Assembly: GCA_958450365.1 (NCBI GenBank)
Contig: CAUEEP010000934.1
Coordinates: forward strand, 889,501-953,500
Length of the DNA: 64,000 bases
Direction: 5' to 3'
Origin: Mesorhabditis belari
Lineage: Eukaryota > Nematoda > Chromadorea > Rhabditida > Rhabditidae
Positions 49,601-61,600 of the stretch are shown here, one piece after another. Every line of letters starts with the position of its first letter. The stretch's first letter is position 1. The notes beneath the pieces were generated by a model. The model had not been told where the DNA came from. It worked only from the letters and a program-made list of their open reading frames with translations, and did no database searches. A program made the position numbers and the translations under genes.

Positions 49601-52600
49601 GATTTCGGATTTCCGTCAATTCATTTGACAAAAAGACTTTTTAAAGACTTTTTCATCGAATTTTTGGAGCGTGACTGAGAATTTGAAGGGAAAGAAAAGG
49701 GGAAAAAGAGTGGAAAAAGAGGAAAAAGAGTGGAAAAAGAGGAAAAAGAGGAAAAAGAGGAAAAATGGACAAAAAAGGAGAAAAATGGAGAAAATGGAGA
49801 AAATGGAAACGATGAATTGAATAGGAGAGAAAAAAGAGAGAAGTCTTTTGTATCGTTTACACGAAAATTTGAGTGAAATTTGGGAAAAGGGGAATTAAAA
49901 TGTGATGCGGAAAGTGGAGAAGAACAGATTTTTACTCTTTTTTTTTTTTAACGAAAAATTCATATTCTCTTTTTGTGAAACGAAAATTTCTGTGCTTTGT
50001 GCGAAAATTTGTAAACCCCAGCCTTCTGGTGCAATGAATTCGTCGTTTTTCTCGAGAAAATGCGAAATCAGTGCAGTGGAAAGGGTTCGTTTACGAGCGA
50101 GCACAAAGTACTCGAAGTTTTGCGTGTTTCCTTGTAAACACATTGTTTCTGGGACACTTGATTCGTCATTTTCTTTTGAAATTTCGTTTGAATTCTTTTG
50201 AAATCTTTTGAAATCCAGTTTATAAGATAAATTTGATGAAAACCTAGATAAATTTATTGAGTTATAACTTAGTAGAGACAATAAAATGTTCTCTAAACGA
50301 TTTTCTCTATTCTCTGACGATTCTCTGACTCTGAAAACCCTTAAAGTAGATAAAACCCTGAATCTAGGAAACATACCCAATCTGGAACACTCGTTTTTCT
50401 TCTTTTCTTCCTTTTTTCTTCCTTTTTTCTTCTTTTTCTTCCTTTTCTCTCCTTTTTTCTCCTTTTTTCTTCCTTTTTTCTCTTTTTTACTCAGTTTTCT
50501 CATCGTTTTTCTTATGATTTCATTGCGAAAAGAGATTCTTTCTCTATAGATCAGATTACGGTAGTGAAATGAGATCATTGTGAGGGAGAGAGATAGGAAA
50601 ATTAATGCGATTTCCCGCTGATCTCTCCGTCCACTTCAAAATAATAATACAAAACGGGTGATTGCATTTTTGAGAATCAAAAAAAAAGAGGCAGGATTTC
50701 ATTTTTGAAGTTTTTCTATTAAATTTGCATTCATTTCATTTCATTTGAAAAATGGCCTTTTTGAGTTATTGACTTGATAGGGCATCCTTTGGAGACCTGT
50801 CTAGCTTCCCCTATGGCTCAGTGGCAGTGGGGCGGACTGTCAGTCCAACGGTCTCGGCAGGGAAATGGTTCGAGTCCGGTCGCGGAATTTTTCCATGGCT
50901 TTTTGGCTTTTTGAGATTTATGTTTTTCCGATCTAGAATCTAGATTTCTAGAGTCCGCTCTAGAGTGAAATAAGGTCAAACGTCTGATCTTGAGAGATCA
51001 AGCCTCAGTCTAAATCTGGATCAGACGTCTGATTTAGAGTCTGATTTCGATCGACTTGATTTCTAGATCCGACATTTGACCTCACTTCCCTCTAGATCGA
51101 ACGTCCTATCTAGAATCCGTCTAGATCGGATTTACAGACTTACAAAATCAAGCCGATCACTCTAAATCAGACGCCTGATCCAGAGTGATCGGCTTGATTC
51201 TAGTTCCGACGTTTGACCTCACTTCCTCTAGCTCGGATGTCCGATCTAGAATCCGTCTAGATCAGATTTACAACAAAATTTACATTCAATTAGGCAAGAT
51301 GAATATCTTTTCAGTCTTTTCAGTCTTTTCAGTCCTAATAGGGTTTAATCAATCAAAAGCCAAGTAGAAAAGATATTTAGCGAACTGTGAGCGAAAGGCT
51401 AGATCAAAAATCAAAATCTGACTCTAAATTGATTGAATCCGTTCTAAAATCCATTCTAAACTCATACTGAAATCCATTCTAAACTCGAAAACTCTGCAAA
51501 ACTCATTCGAAAACCTCTTAAACTTTCCACTTTTTCAACCAAGACGCAAAATTGAAATGAAAATGCAAAATTTCCCATTTCCTTGAAATTTTCTAGTCAG
51601 TGAAATTCTTTCGTAAAAGAAAACGATTGTTTGTACAAATTTAGAAGAGATAGCTGAAGAAATGGGAAAAACTGGAGAGAAATTTCGGAGAAGATTCCCG
51701 AAATTTGTCGGAGAGTTAAAGGCAGCTTTTAGAGTCCAGGAGAAGAGCCTTTAGACAGCCTTTAGACGGCCTTTAGACGGCCAATTTGTGAGTGGATCCT
51801 CTCTTCCATAGTTGGCTCGTTATCGGGTTCGGCAATCAGCTTTTTCTCTCCTTTATATGGAAAGAATCCCAAGAGAACTGGTAGGAAAGGAAAAAGGGAG
51901 AAGAACTCGATGAAATGAGGAGGATTTTGTGCGGGAGATGAGCTCAATTTCGAAGTGGATAGGAATTTGGTAAAGCTATTAGGTGGAGGCTTTCGTATTT
52001 TTCTTTTTAAAATGATAAACTCATCAAAAGATCTATGGTTTTAACAAAAGAAAAAGATTTAGTTCTTTTAAACCCTGTCTTAAACCCCTAAAGTTCTTTT
52101 TTTTAGGCAAAACTTGTGCTTTTTTTAAAAAAATTAATCCGAATTTGATCAAATTTGATTTGAAAATGTTTAAAAGAAAGAAAGAAAGGAAAGAAAGGAA
52201 AGAAAGGAAAGAAGAAAGAAGAAAGATCTAGCTGGAACTGGACTGAGCCGGATCTGGAGCTGCTCCAGTTAATCCGTTCCCAGCCAGGCCAAGACCCGAC
52301 TTCTGATCCAGATCCTATGCCCAATAGAAAGAAAGAAAGAAAGAAAACTTTATCAAAACAGATTTAGTGATAGAAAATGATTTTGAAGAGAGAGTGAAAA
52401 TGATGAAAAATTGCTTTTACAATAATCTGATGAAGAACAAGAAGAAGAACAGAATTTCATCTTAACAACTTCGGTTTTCATTCAGTTCCGATTCGGCTCT
52501 GATTCGGCTCTGATTTGGCTCTGATTCGGCTCCGATTCGACTCTGATTCGGCTCCGATTCGCTTTCGATTCGGCTCTGATTCGGCTCCGGTTCAGCTCTG

Positions 52601-55600
52601 ATTCAGTTCCAATTCGGCTCCGATTCGGCTCCGATCCAGTTCCAATTCGGCTCCGATTCGGCTCCGGTTCAGCTCCGATTCAGTTCCGACTCGGCTCCGA
52701 TTCAGTTCCGATTCGCTCCCGATTCGGCTTCGATTCGGCTACGACTCAATTCCGATTCAGTTCCAATTCGGCTCCGATTCGGCTCCGATTCGGCTCTGAT
52801 TCGGCTCCGATTCGGCTCTGATTCGGCTCCGATTCGGCTCTGATTCGGCTCCGATTCGGCTCTGATTCGGCTCCGATTCGCTCCCGATTCGGCTCTGATT
52901 CGGCTCCGATCCAGTTCCGATTCGGCTTCAGTTCGGCTCCGATTCCCTCCCGATTCAGTTCCGATTCGGCTCCGATTCGGCTCCGATTCGGCTCCGATTC
53001 GACTCCAATTCAGTTCTCATTTGATTCCCATTCATTCCCAAACTTAACAATACTACAAACTACTTGAGGCACAAAAGTATTAACATCTTTTTTCGTCCTC
53101 ACATCAGCCTTACAATTTGAGATAAAGCTTAACATCTTTCATTTTTCACATCCAGCTATCAAATCTCACCCACAGTAGCCTCCAAAAGTAAGAGCTCATT
53201 TCTCGATTTGAAAAGAGAGACGACCAAGATTGAAAAGGGGGACAAATTGGTGGAAATGGGGCCAAATTGGGCGTCTCCCTTTCGATTTTCTCCATTTCAC
53301 TATCCATTCGAAGATCTTCTCCTTCTTCTCCTTCTTCTTCTTCTTCTTCCTTTCCCCCCACATCCAATCTTCCTCTCTATCCCCTTTTCCTCCAAATAAG
53401 CGCCCCAAATTGGACCAAGCTGAGGAATTTGGCCTCGTTTCTCTCCAACTTTCTCCTCATTTCAATGTTGGCTTTGATTCGTTTGACTGCTTTGTTTAGC
53501 TAAAGCTTACTGATTACGGTACTATGCAAGTACTGTAATAGGCTATTGGCTATAATTAGATCTAAACAAATCTGATTCGATTCGGATTTGATCTGGTCTG
53601 ATCTCATTTAATTTGAATCTTTTTGGAACTTGGATTCGACTTCGAATCCAAGTTCTCATCTCAGCCTTATAGCTCTTAGCTTTGTTGACCTGTTGATGTA
53701 ATTCAGGTTGGTCAGATCTAGCTGGACTAGACTGACCCGGGTACACTGAACTATTCCGAGTACACTGGACTGATCCGGGTACACTGGACTGATCCGGATC
53801 CGGATCTGATCCAGTTAATCCGTTCCCAGCCAGGCCAAGATTTGACTTCTGATCCAGACCCTATGCCTAACCTTGCCTAGCTCAGGTAATCCTGGCTTCC
53901 AACCAGGGCAGGTAAACAGGTACTGACCCTGCTTTCTCTAAAAAAACAAAAAGGAAAGGAGCACTTCGTCGACTGGAGTCGAACCAGGTCAACCTACCGA
54001 GACCGCCCGACTGGCAGTCGGCCCCACTACCATTGAGCCATGAGGGCAGCTAGCCGTGTCTCCAAAGGATGCCTTATCAAACCAATAACTCAAAAATGGC
54101 AACTTTTAACTGAAATGAAATCAAAATTGTTTCTAGAACTAATTCAACGTCTTTCTTACGGTAATAATAGTAAATTACATAATAAATTACATAGTAAATT
54201 ACAGTAATACATAGCATACATAGTAAATTTTCTATATAATGTTCTTAAATCATTAGCTTTTAGTTTGAAATAGACTAATGACTGTCAAAATGTCATTGAC
54301 CAACTCAAGAATGTTAGCCTACTGTATCCTCTCTTCCCTTTTCCAATTTTCTCTTCTTTCTCTTTTCCAACTGATAACACTAATGAAAGAATTTTCTTTG
54401 CCTTTTGTTCTCTATACATTCGTTGCTTTAAAATCATGTTATTTCTAAAATTCCAGGCTCTGATGCAGTAGTGATGGACGAGGAGCAAGCTTACGCGTGT
54501 GCTGCATGCTCATTCACTGCAAGTAAGTCGAATTAATTGATTTCAGAGCTCCATACGCAGATTTATCATGAAATCTTTTCTTTTTTGAATCCTTGAAAGA
54601 GTTAAGAATGAATTTCTAAAGAAGAAACATTGAATTTGAAGAATTTTGCGAGTCTTGGTTTGAGTCTTGAGTCTTGAGTTGGTAAAGGAAACAAAAAATT
54701 CAATAGAGAAACTTTTGGGATTTAAATTGTTGCTTTTTTGTCTTGGTTATTCAATCAAGTGAAGTTGGCTTTGATTTTCTTGGACTTGGTTATTCAATTA
54801 AGCTTATTTGGTAGCTGGCTTTGGTTTGATTATGTAAAAATTTGAAGGATTTGAAGGATTTGAAGGATTTGAAGGGAATTTGAAGGGAATTTGAAGGATT
54901 TGAAGGGAATTTGAAGGATTTGAAGGGAATTTGAAGGGAATTTGAAGGGAATTTGAAGGGAATTTGAAGGGAATTGAAGGGAATTGAAGGGAATTGAAGG
55001 GAATTTGAAGGATTTGAAGGGAATTTGAAGGGAATTTGAAGGGAATTTGAAGGGAATTTGAAGGATTTGAAGGGAATTTGAAGGGAATTTGAAGGGAATT
55101 TGAAGGGGAATTGAAGGAGGGGAATTGAAGGGAATTTGAAGGATTTGAAGGGAATTTGAAGGGAATTTGAAGGGAATTTGAAGGGAATTTGAAGGGAATT
55201 TGAAGGGAATTTGAAGGGAATTGAAGGGAATTGAAGGGAATTGAAGGGAATTTGAAGGATTTGAAGGGAATTTGAAGGGAATTTGAAGGGAATTGAAGGG
55301 AATTGAAGGGAATTGAAGGGAATTTGAAGGATTTGAAGGATTTGAAGGATTTGAAGGGAATTTGAAGGGAATTTGAAGGATTTGAAGGGAATTGAAGGGA
55401 ATTTGAAGGGAATTTGAAGGAAATTTGAAGGATTTGAAGGGAATTTGAAGGGAATTTGAAGGGAATTGAAGGATTTGAAGGATTTGAAGGAATTGAAGGG
55501 AATTTCAAGGGAATTTCAAGGGAATTTCAAGGGAATTGAAGGGAATTTCAAGGGAATTGAAGGAATTTGAAGGGAATTTGAAGGAAATTGAAGGGAATTT

Positions 55601-58600
55601 GAAGGATTTGAAGGGAATTTGAAGGAAATTGAAGGATTTGAAGGGAATTTGAAGGAAATTGAAGGATTTGAAGGGAATTTGAATATTTTCAATAATTTCT
55701 GATCTAAAATCAATACCTAATCACATTTAATTCAATCACTTTTCCCCCTTTTTCATCTTTCGTCGGCTTTTCTTTGATTTCTCTCCAAAAACCATTATTA
55801 TTGGAATTAAATATTGGCAGCTCATTTTCTCTTTTCTTCTCTTTTCTCTTTTCTTTTCTTCACAAGTGTGAAAATAGTTTTGCATCTAATAAATTCATTA
55901 TTAGCCATAAAAATTCGCTTCTCTCGTTCCTCTTTGCGAAAGCGGTGCTTTTGATTATCGCAAATTAGAAATTTGTATTCAAATCAAAGCTTTTTCATGA
56001 AAAAGCTCATGAAAAAGAACTTTAAAATAGAATTTAAAATAAAAACTCTTCTCTAAACCTCTTTAGAGAAGAGATTTTTGAATAAAAACAAATAAAAAGA
56101 TGAAAAATGTGAAAAAATTTGTGCTTCAAACGAATCCAGTAAGAAAAATAGCCTAAATAAAGCGAAAATGCCGTTTTAAAACCCAAAAACGCAAAAAAAT
56201 GCGAAATACTCAGCTAATCAACTAAAATTCGAGTAACTAGCAGAAAAATCAGAAGAAGTTAGAATCTAAATTCAAATTATAAGTAATTTAGAGATAAGAA
56301 ACATTGGGTATAAGAAGTTTCGTCTTTTGAATAAAATCTAGGCATTTTGAACGAGTACCCAATCTTTGACCGTCTATAACTTTACCCAGAAATGAGATTA
56401 TTCTTAACATTTTATATCATTGGATAGAGGACATTTCAGGCTTTCAAATGATACCAAATAGAGTTGGTTTAAATGACCAGGAGCAGAGAATCAAATCCGA
56501 TATATTTTGGTAAAAAATTCGGGTATTTTAAACGAGTACCCAATCTTTGACGATCTATAACTTTTCTCAGAAATGAGATTATTCTTAACTTTTTATATCA
56601 TTGGATAGAGGACATTTCAGGCTTTCTAATGATATCAAATAAAGCTTAACTAGATTTTTGATTCTCTTGAAAACTAAGGAATACTGTGTGTTGGATCGGA
56701 AGTCGATTGGTTGAAGTTGGCTTTGATTTTCTTGGACTTGTTTATTCAATTAAGCTTATTTTGTAGCTGGCTTTGGTTTGATTACGTAAAAAGATTATTT
56801 AAAGTTAAAAGATAGAATAAAAGATAGAAAAAATTGTAGGTTTAAAGGCAAAATTGTAAGTTTAAAAGAAAAAAATGAAAGTTTAAAAGAAAAAAATGAA
56901 AGTTTGAAAGAAAAATTGAAAGAATGAAAGAGAAAATAAAGAAAATTGAAAGACAAAATAGCCAACTACGGTATTAAAGCCAACAAATCACATTTCAGAA
57001 GAAGAACGAGACCTAGAAGAGCACTCGAAAGTGCACGAGCTAGGCGAACAGTGCCCATTGTGCAACGAGCGTCCACCCGTGCTCAATCTGCACCTCATCC
57101 AGGTTTGCTTTACCGATTTGAAATCTAGATCGAGCCGAAATCTAACCGAAATCTAAACGAATTACCGTAAACATTCTAAAGCTCTTCTAAACATTCAATT
57201 TTTCAATTCTTTTTAATTTCTTGAATGGATTTCTTGAATGGATTTCTTGAATTCTTTTCTTTTTCACATATCAAAACTTTCAAGAGTTTAAAAAAATAGG
57301 TTTTTGTTAGTTTTTTGTTAGTTTTTTGTTAGTTTTTCATTTTCTTTTCATCTTTATTAAGCTTTTTTTAGTCTATTATTAATTAATAGTCTTTGAAATT
57401 CTTTTAAAAGTTAACCATTTTACTATCCACAAGTGGAAAATACTATTTAAGAGTTGAAAATACAGTTCAAGAGTTGAAAATACTATTCAAGAGTTAAAAA
57501 CTTCAACTCTTTTGTTTAAAAATGACAAATTTCGATCTAAAAATGACAGATTTCGATCTAAATTCGTCTAAATTCGTCTAAATTCGTCTAATTTGTCGTA
57601 ATTTTTTGAAACTTGACTGTTTTCTTTATTTTTCTTTGTTTTTCTTTGTTTTTCTTTATTTTTCTTTGTTTTTCTTTGTTTTTCTTTGTTTTTATTTGTT
57701 TTTCTTTTCTTTTAAACTCTTTTGAATGAGCATTTTCGTCTAAAAACGGCTCTTTAATTGGAATCAATTCAATATTTCAAAGCTCCATCAAAATCTTTCA
57801 TTTAAATGCTTATCAATTCATTTTCTGATGAAAATTTAACCATTTTTTCTCTTCCAATTTTTCCCCTCGGTTCTCAATTCGTTTTGCGACTTTTTCCTTA
57901 TTTCAAAATCGACCAAAACGACCAAAATCGACCCGAGAAATTGCCAAGCAACTCATTTTAATCCTTATTTTTCATTTATTTGATTTATTTAATTTTCTAC
58001 AATTTCCAGGAACACAAAATCGCTGAAGCTGCCGTGGAGAGATTGCTCGCCGTGCACAAAGCGGACATTCTACCGTGAGTTTTCTGGCACTTTTTTTGAA
58101 CTTGACTTCGGTCGTACTTTTTCTGTGAACGCAAAACTTCTAGCGCATTGAATTCCCCACCAATTTTCTCAATAAAGCTTGACCTATTTCGTATCAAATC
58201 TCTTTGCCTTTTGTCCGAGGCCGGATTCGAACCGGGGTTCGAACTCGATTCAAAATCGAGAGAGCCGCAGATCAAGCTACTTACCACTAGGCCGGCAATA
58301 AGGCGTAACTTTACGTTTTATACCGAAAAAATGCCATTTTGACGTAAACTTTTTAGCTTTTTGGGTTCAAGGGTTGGTTCGAATAAGTAATAAAGTAAAG
58401 ATAGGTGCCCCCTCCACCCCAATTCCATTGGCCCGGTAGCGGCTCCGTCGCAAGCGCCTGACGGCGCGGTGTCACTTCGTGGTGTCATTCGGTTTTGATC
58501 ACTCAATCGAACTTTAAAGAAGATCGATCGTCAAATCGATCGTCGATCGTCAGACACCAGTCGAGCTTTAAGAGTTGAAGATTTTTGTTCAAATTGCCCA

Positions 58601-61600
58601 ATCGAAAAGGCTAACAGTCTATAAATTCTATATAAATAGGATTTTAGACTATAAATCCTATATAAATAGTCTAAAATCTGATATAAATAGACTACCGTAT
58701 TTACTCTATTAGTGGGGTCCTCTCTAATAGTGGGGTCCTCTCTAATAGTGGGGTCGTCTGGAGGGGGGTTGAAAAAATAGTGGGGTCCTCTCTAATATTG
58801 GTAACGAAAGTGATACATCAATTGTTGATCTCTTGGATTAGTTCTTTTACTGTTTGTTAATGTTTTGTTACGGTTAAAGCTAAATAAAATATGAAGCCAA
58901 ACTTGTTTTGTCAAGAATTTCGGAGAAAAATTGATATCTTTTCAATTTAAAACTTTGGTTTTATGTTCTTTTAAATTTCTCTAATAGTGGGGTCCTCTCT
59001 AATAGTGGGGTCGTCTGGAAGGGGATTGAAAAAATAGTGGGGGACCCCACTAATAGAGTAAATACGGTATAAATCCTATATAAATCGTCAAAAATCATCT
59101 GAATCTGATGTACGACAGGGTGTACTTTGTGCTCAAGTTTGTAAACGTAAACCTTCTAGCCCATTGAATTCATCACTTTTCTCACGATATCAAATCGTTT
59201 CAAACAAGAAAATGAAGAATTCAGCGCGCTAGAAAGCGTGCGTTTACGACTAAAAAGTACAAATCTAAACAGTACAAATGAATCAAGAAATTAGCTTTTC
59301 TTCCCATTGTTTCTAATTCTTTTTTTTTTCCTTCTTTTGTTTCTCCGGATCTCAAATTACTCACTCCATCCATCGCCGCGATTTTTCTTTTGTTTAACCA
59401 TTCTTTTCCCGATCGGAATTCGGAAAAACGGTGAAAGAAAGGAAAAACGATCGAAAAGATCGAAACAGTCGAACGAAATGAACGGCCGTTCGATTTTTTT
59501 TCGAGAATTCTTCTCATTCTAAATACAAACTAACAGCTTTATCCAATTCTTTATACGGTTTTTATGCTTATTTGTAATTTGGGCTCATTTTGTGGTCATT
59601 TTGTGCCCTTCTAGTGCACTGAAATCTTCGTTTTTCTCTTGATATAGCATTTCTGTCTGAAAAATTGACGAATTCAGTGCGTCAGATAGGATTTCTTTAC
59701 AAAAATGAGCACAAAGCACGATTTTTTAGTGTCGCCGGTGATCAATTCGCTTTCCGTTGCCCCTCGTGTCCGTTAGCATTCAAAAACGAGACCGGTCTAC
59801 AGCAACATTCTTTGAGTCACGTGTTCAAGGTAAAATAGACTATAGATATTCAATTTTTTAGCTAATAGATATAGCTAATAGATATAGATATAGATATAGA
59901 TATAGATATAGATATAGATATAGATATAGATATAGATATGGATATAGCTAATAGATATAGCTAATAGATATAGCTAATAGATATAGCTAATAGATATAGC
60001 TAATAGATATAGCTAATAGATATAGATATAGATATCTATCTAATGTGGAAATTCTAGGGTCAACATGCTTGTCCATTTTGTGGCCAGGCGGGCGAGTCGG
60101 CCGACGCACTCATCGACCACATGAACAAGGAACATCCTGAAGAGGAGAGGTGAGAAAAAAACTACAGCCTAGCCTCATTTCTGACTGTGTTTTAGACAAA
60201 AGTCAGACTCTGGCCCAGCCTTAGTTTCTAGTTTTTATCGACCAACTAATGCTGAGAAAATTTGCCTCAAAAATCTTGCGATTCGGCGAAAACTTCGAGA
60301 AACCCCCTTCATTCATCTCTTTATTTATAAATACCGACTACGGTGCAAGAAAATTCATGAATCTGATGTAAACTCAATGGAATAGTTGATAGATTTGAGT
60401 ATTGGCCGAAATTTGAGCATTTTGAAGAAGTGGTAGTGGTAAACTGGCCAGCTAAGAGTGACTAAGCTGGCCAGTAAAGAATGGCCAAGCTTTGACGGCT
60501 TATAACATTGTCCAGAGACCATAATAGTGTCAACTTTTTATATCATTGTAAAGAGAACATTTCAGGCTTTCAAATGACACCAAATATAGTTTGCGTGAGC
60601 TACTTAATCCCCAGAAAATCGGGAGACAAAACTCTCAACTCGGATCGCATTTTGCGCTCAATTTAGGTGCTGTTTCAATCATCCAATTGTTTAACAAGAT
60701 CCAGTATTTATCGGAAAAATACAGAAATATTTTGTAAAAATGCAAAAAACGCAAAAAAAATGCTAAAAATAGGAAAATATAGGTAAAAACGGCAAAAATT
60801 GATCCCAAGAATTTGGGCGTGACGCTAAAAAAGACAAAAATCGGCTCAATCGACCACCGACTTTTCAAATGATGTGGAAAATTCTAAAACAAGAATGTAT
60901 TCATAAAAAATAGTGCTAATTTCACGAGCGGGAGCGGTCGTTTGCAAAGCTGATTTCTTTACTTCTAGACAAAGTAGAGAAGTAATTCAGTTGGATGAAA
61001 TAGATGCGAGAGCCATTATTGATTGGATGTGCGTTTTCCCGAACGGTGTCTGAACGAGGCTGTGGAGTCGGAATTTCTAAAAATCTAAAAATCTAAAAAA
61101 AAATTTCTGAAAAACTCGAAAAGAGGGGTCCCTTATGCCAGCGCCATTTGCCAGATCGCGAGCGATTAGCCGGGCGCTCAAAGAACGCACAAAGAACACC
61201 TTGCTCAACCTTTTTACACAGGGATTTCTCTTTGTAGATGGCAAAAAAGATAAATAGATATTCTAAAGCACAGCCATGAAAGCTAATCAAATTTTCCATT
61301 TCCACAAAAACTTAAGTTTCCATAAAATCCGCCCCAACTTTCTGTGACTAATTTCCGTCTCTTTGCGGCAATTCCTTTGAAGTTGCTAATTTATTGAGAA
61401 AATTTATGAGACAGATAGATTTGTTAGATAAATTTCCTTTTTAGAAAGCTTTACTGTGAGTTGTGCGTTGAACAATTCGCGGACAAAACCCAAATGTTGG
61501 CCCATCTCAACTCGGTTCAGCACTTGCACAAAGCGAAGCGACATCTCGAGCAAGGGGGAATCGATTTGAATAATCAGGTGAGATTATTTTACAATAAAGA

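Larger units (their letters stand above)
30958..54456 (+). other. Giant intron 12 (23.5 kb) without a detectable nested gene
   Basis: Exon 12 leaves one base and exon 13 supplies two, so a direct junction is in phase (Gly387). Compared with vertebrate ZFHX3/4, no finger is missing at this point. Inside the intron I find transposon-like inverted repeats, the small foldback family, tRNA-like sequences and many minisatellites, but no exon with recognisable protein similarity on either strand. Unlisted gaps, for example 40960-41270, 41850-42330, 44000-44640 and 45700-46370, are AT-rich with nothing recognisable. Small in-phase cassette exons cannot be excluded. Confidence 0.7.

Noticed and set aside
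49895..50578. 227-codon open frame on the minus strand
   Set aside because: Its Lys/Glu/Gly stretch comes from a T/C-rich tract near 50395-50490 and its 3' part runs through a GTACTTTGTGCTC foldback. No domain or conserved motif.
54804..55508. 234-codon open frame on the minus strand
   Set aside because: It is the complement of the GGGAATTTGAA array. The protein is only Pro-Ser-Asn-Phe-Leu-Gln repeats, with no gene signals.
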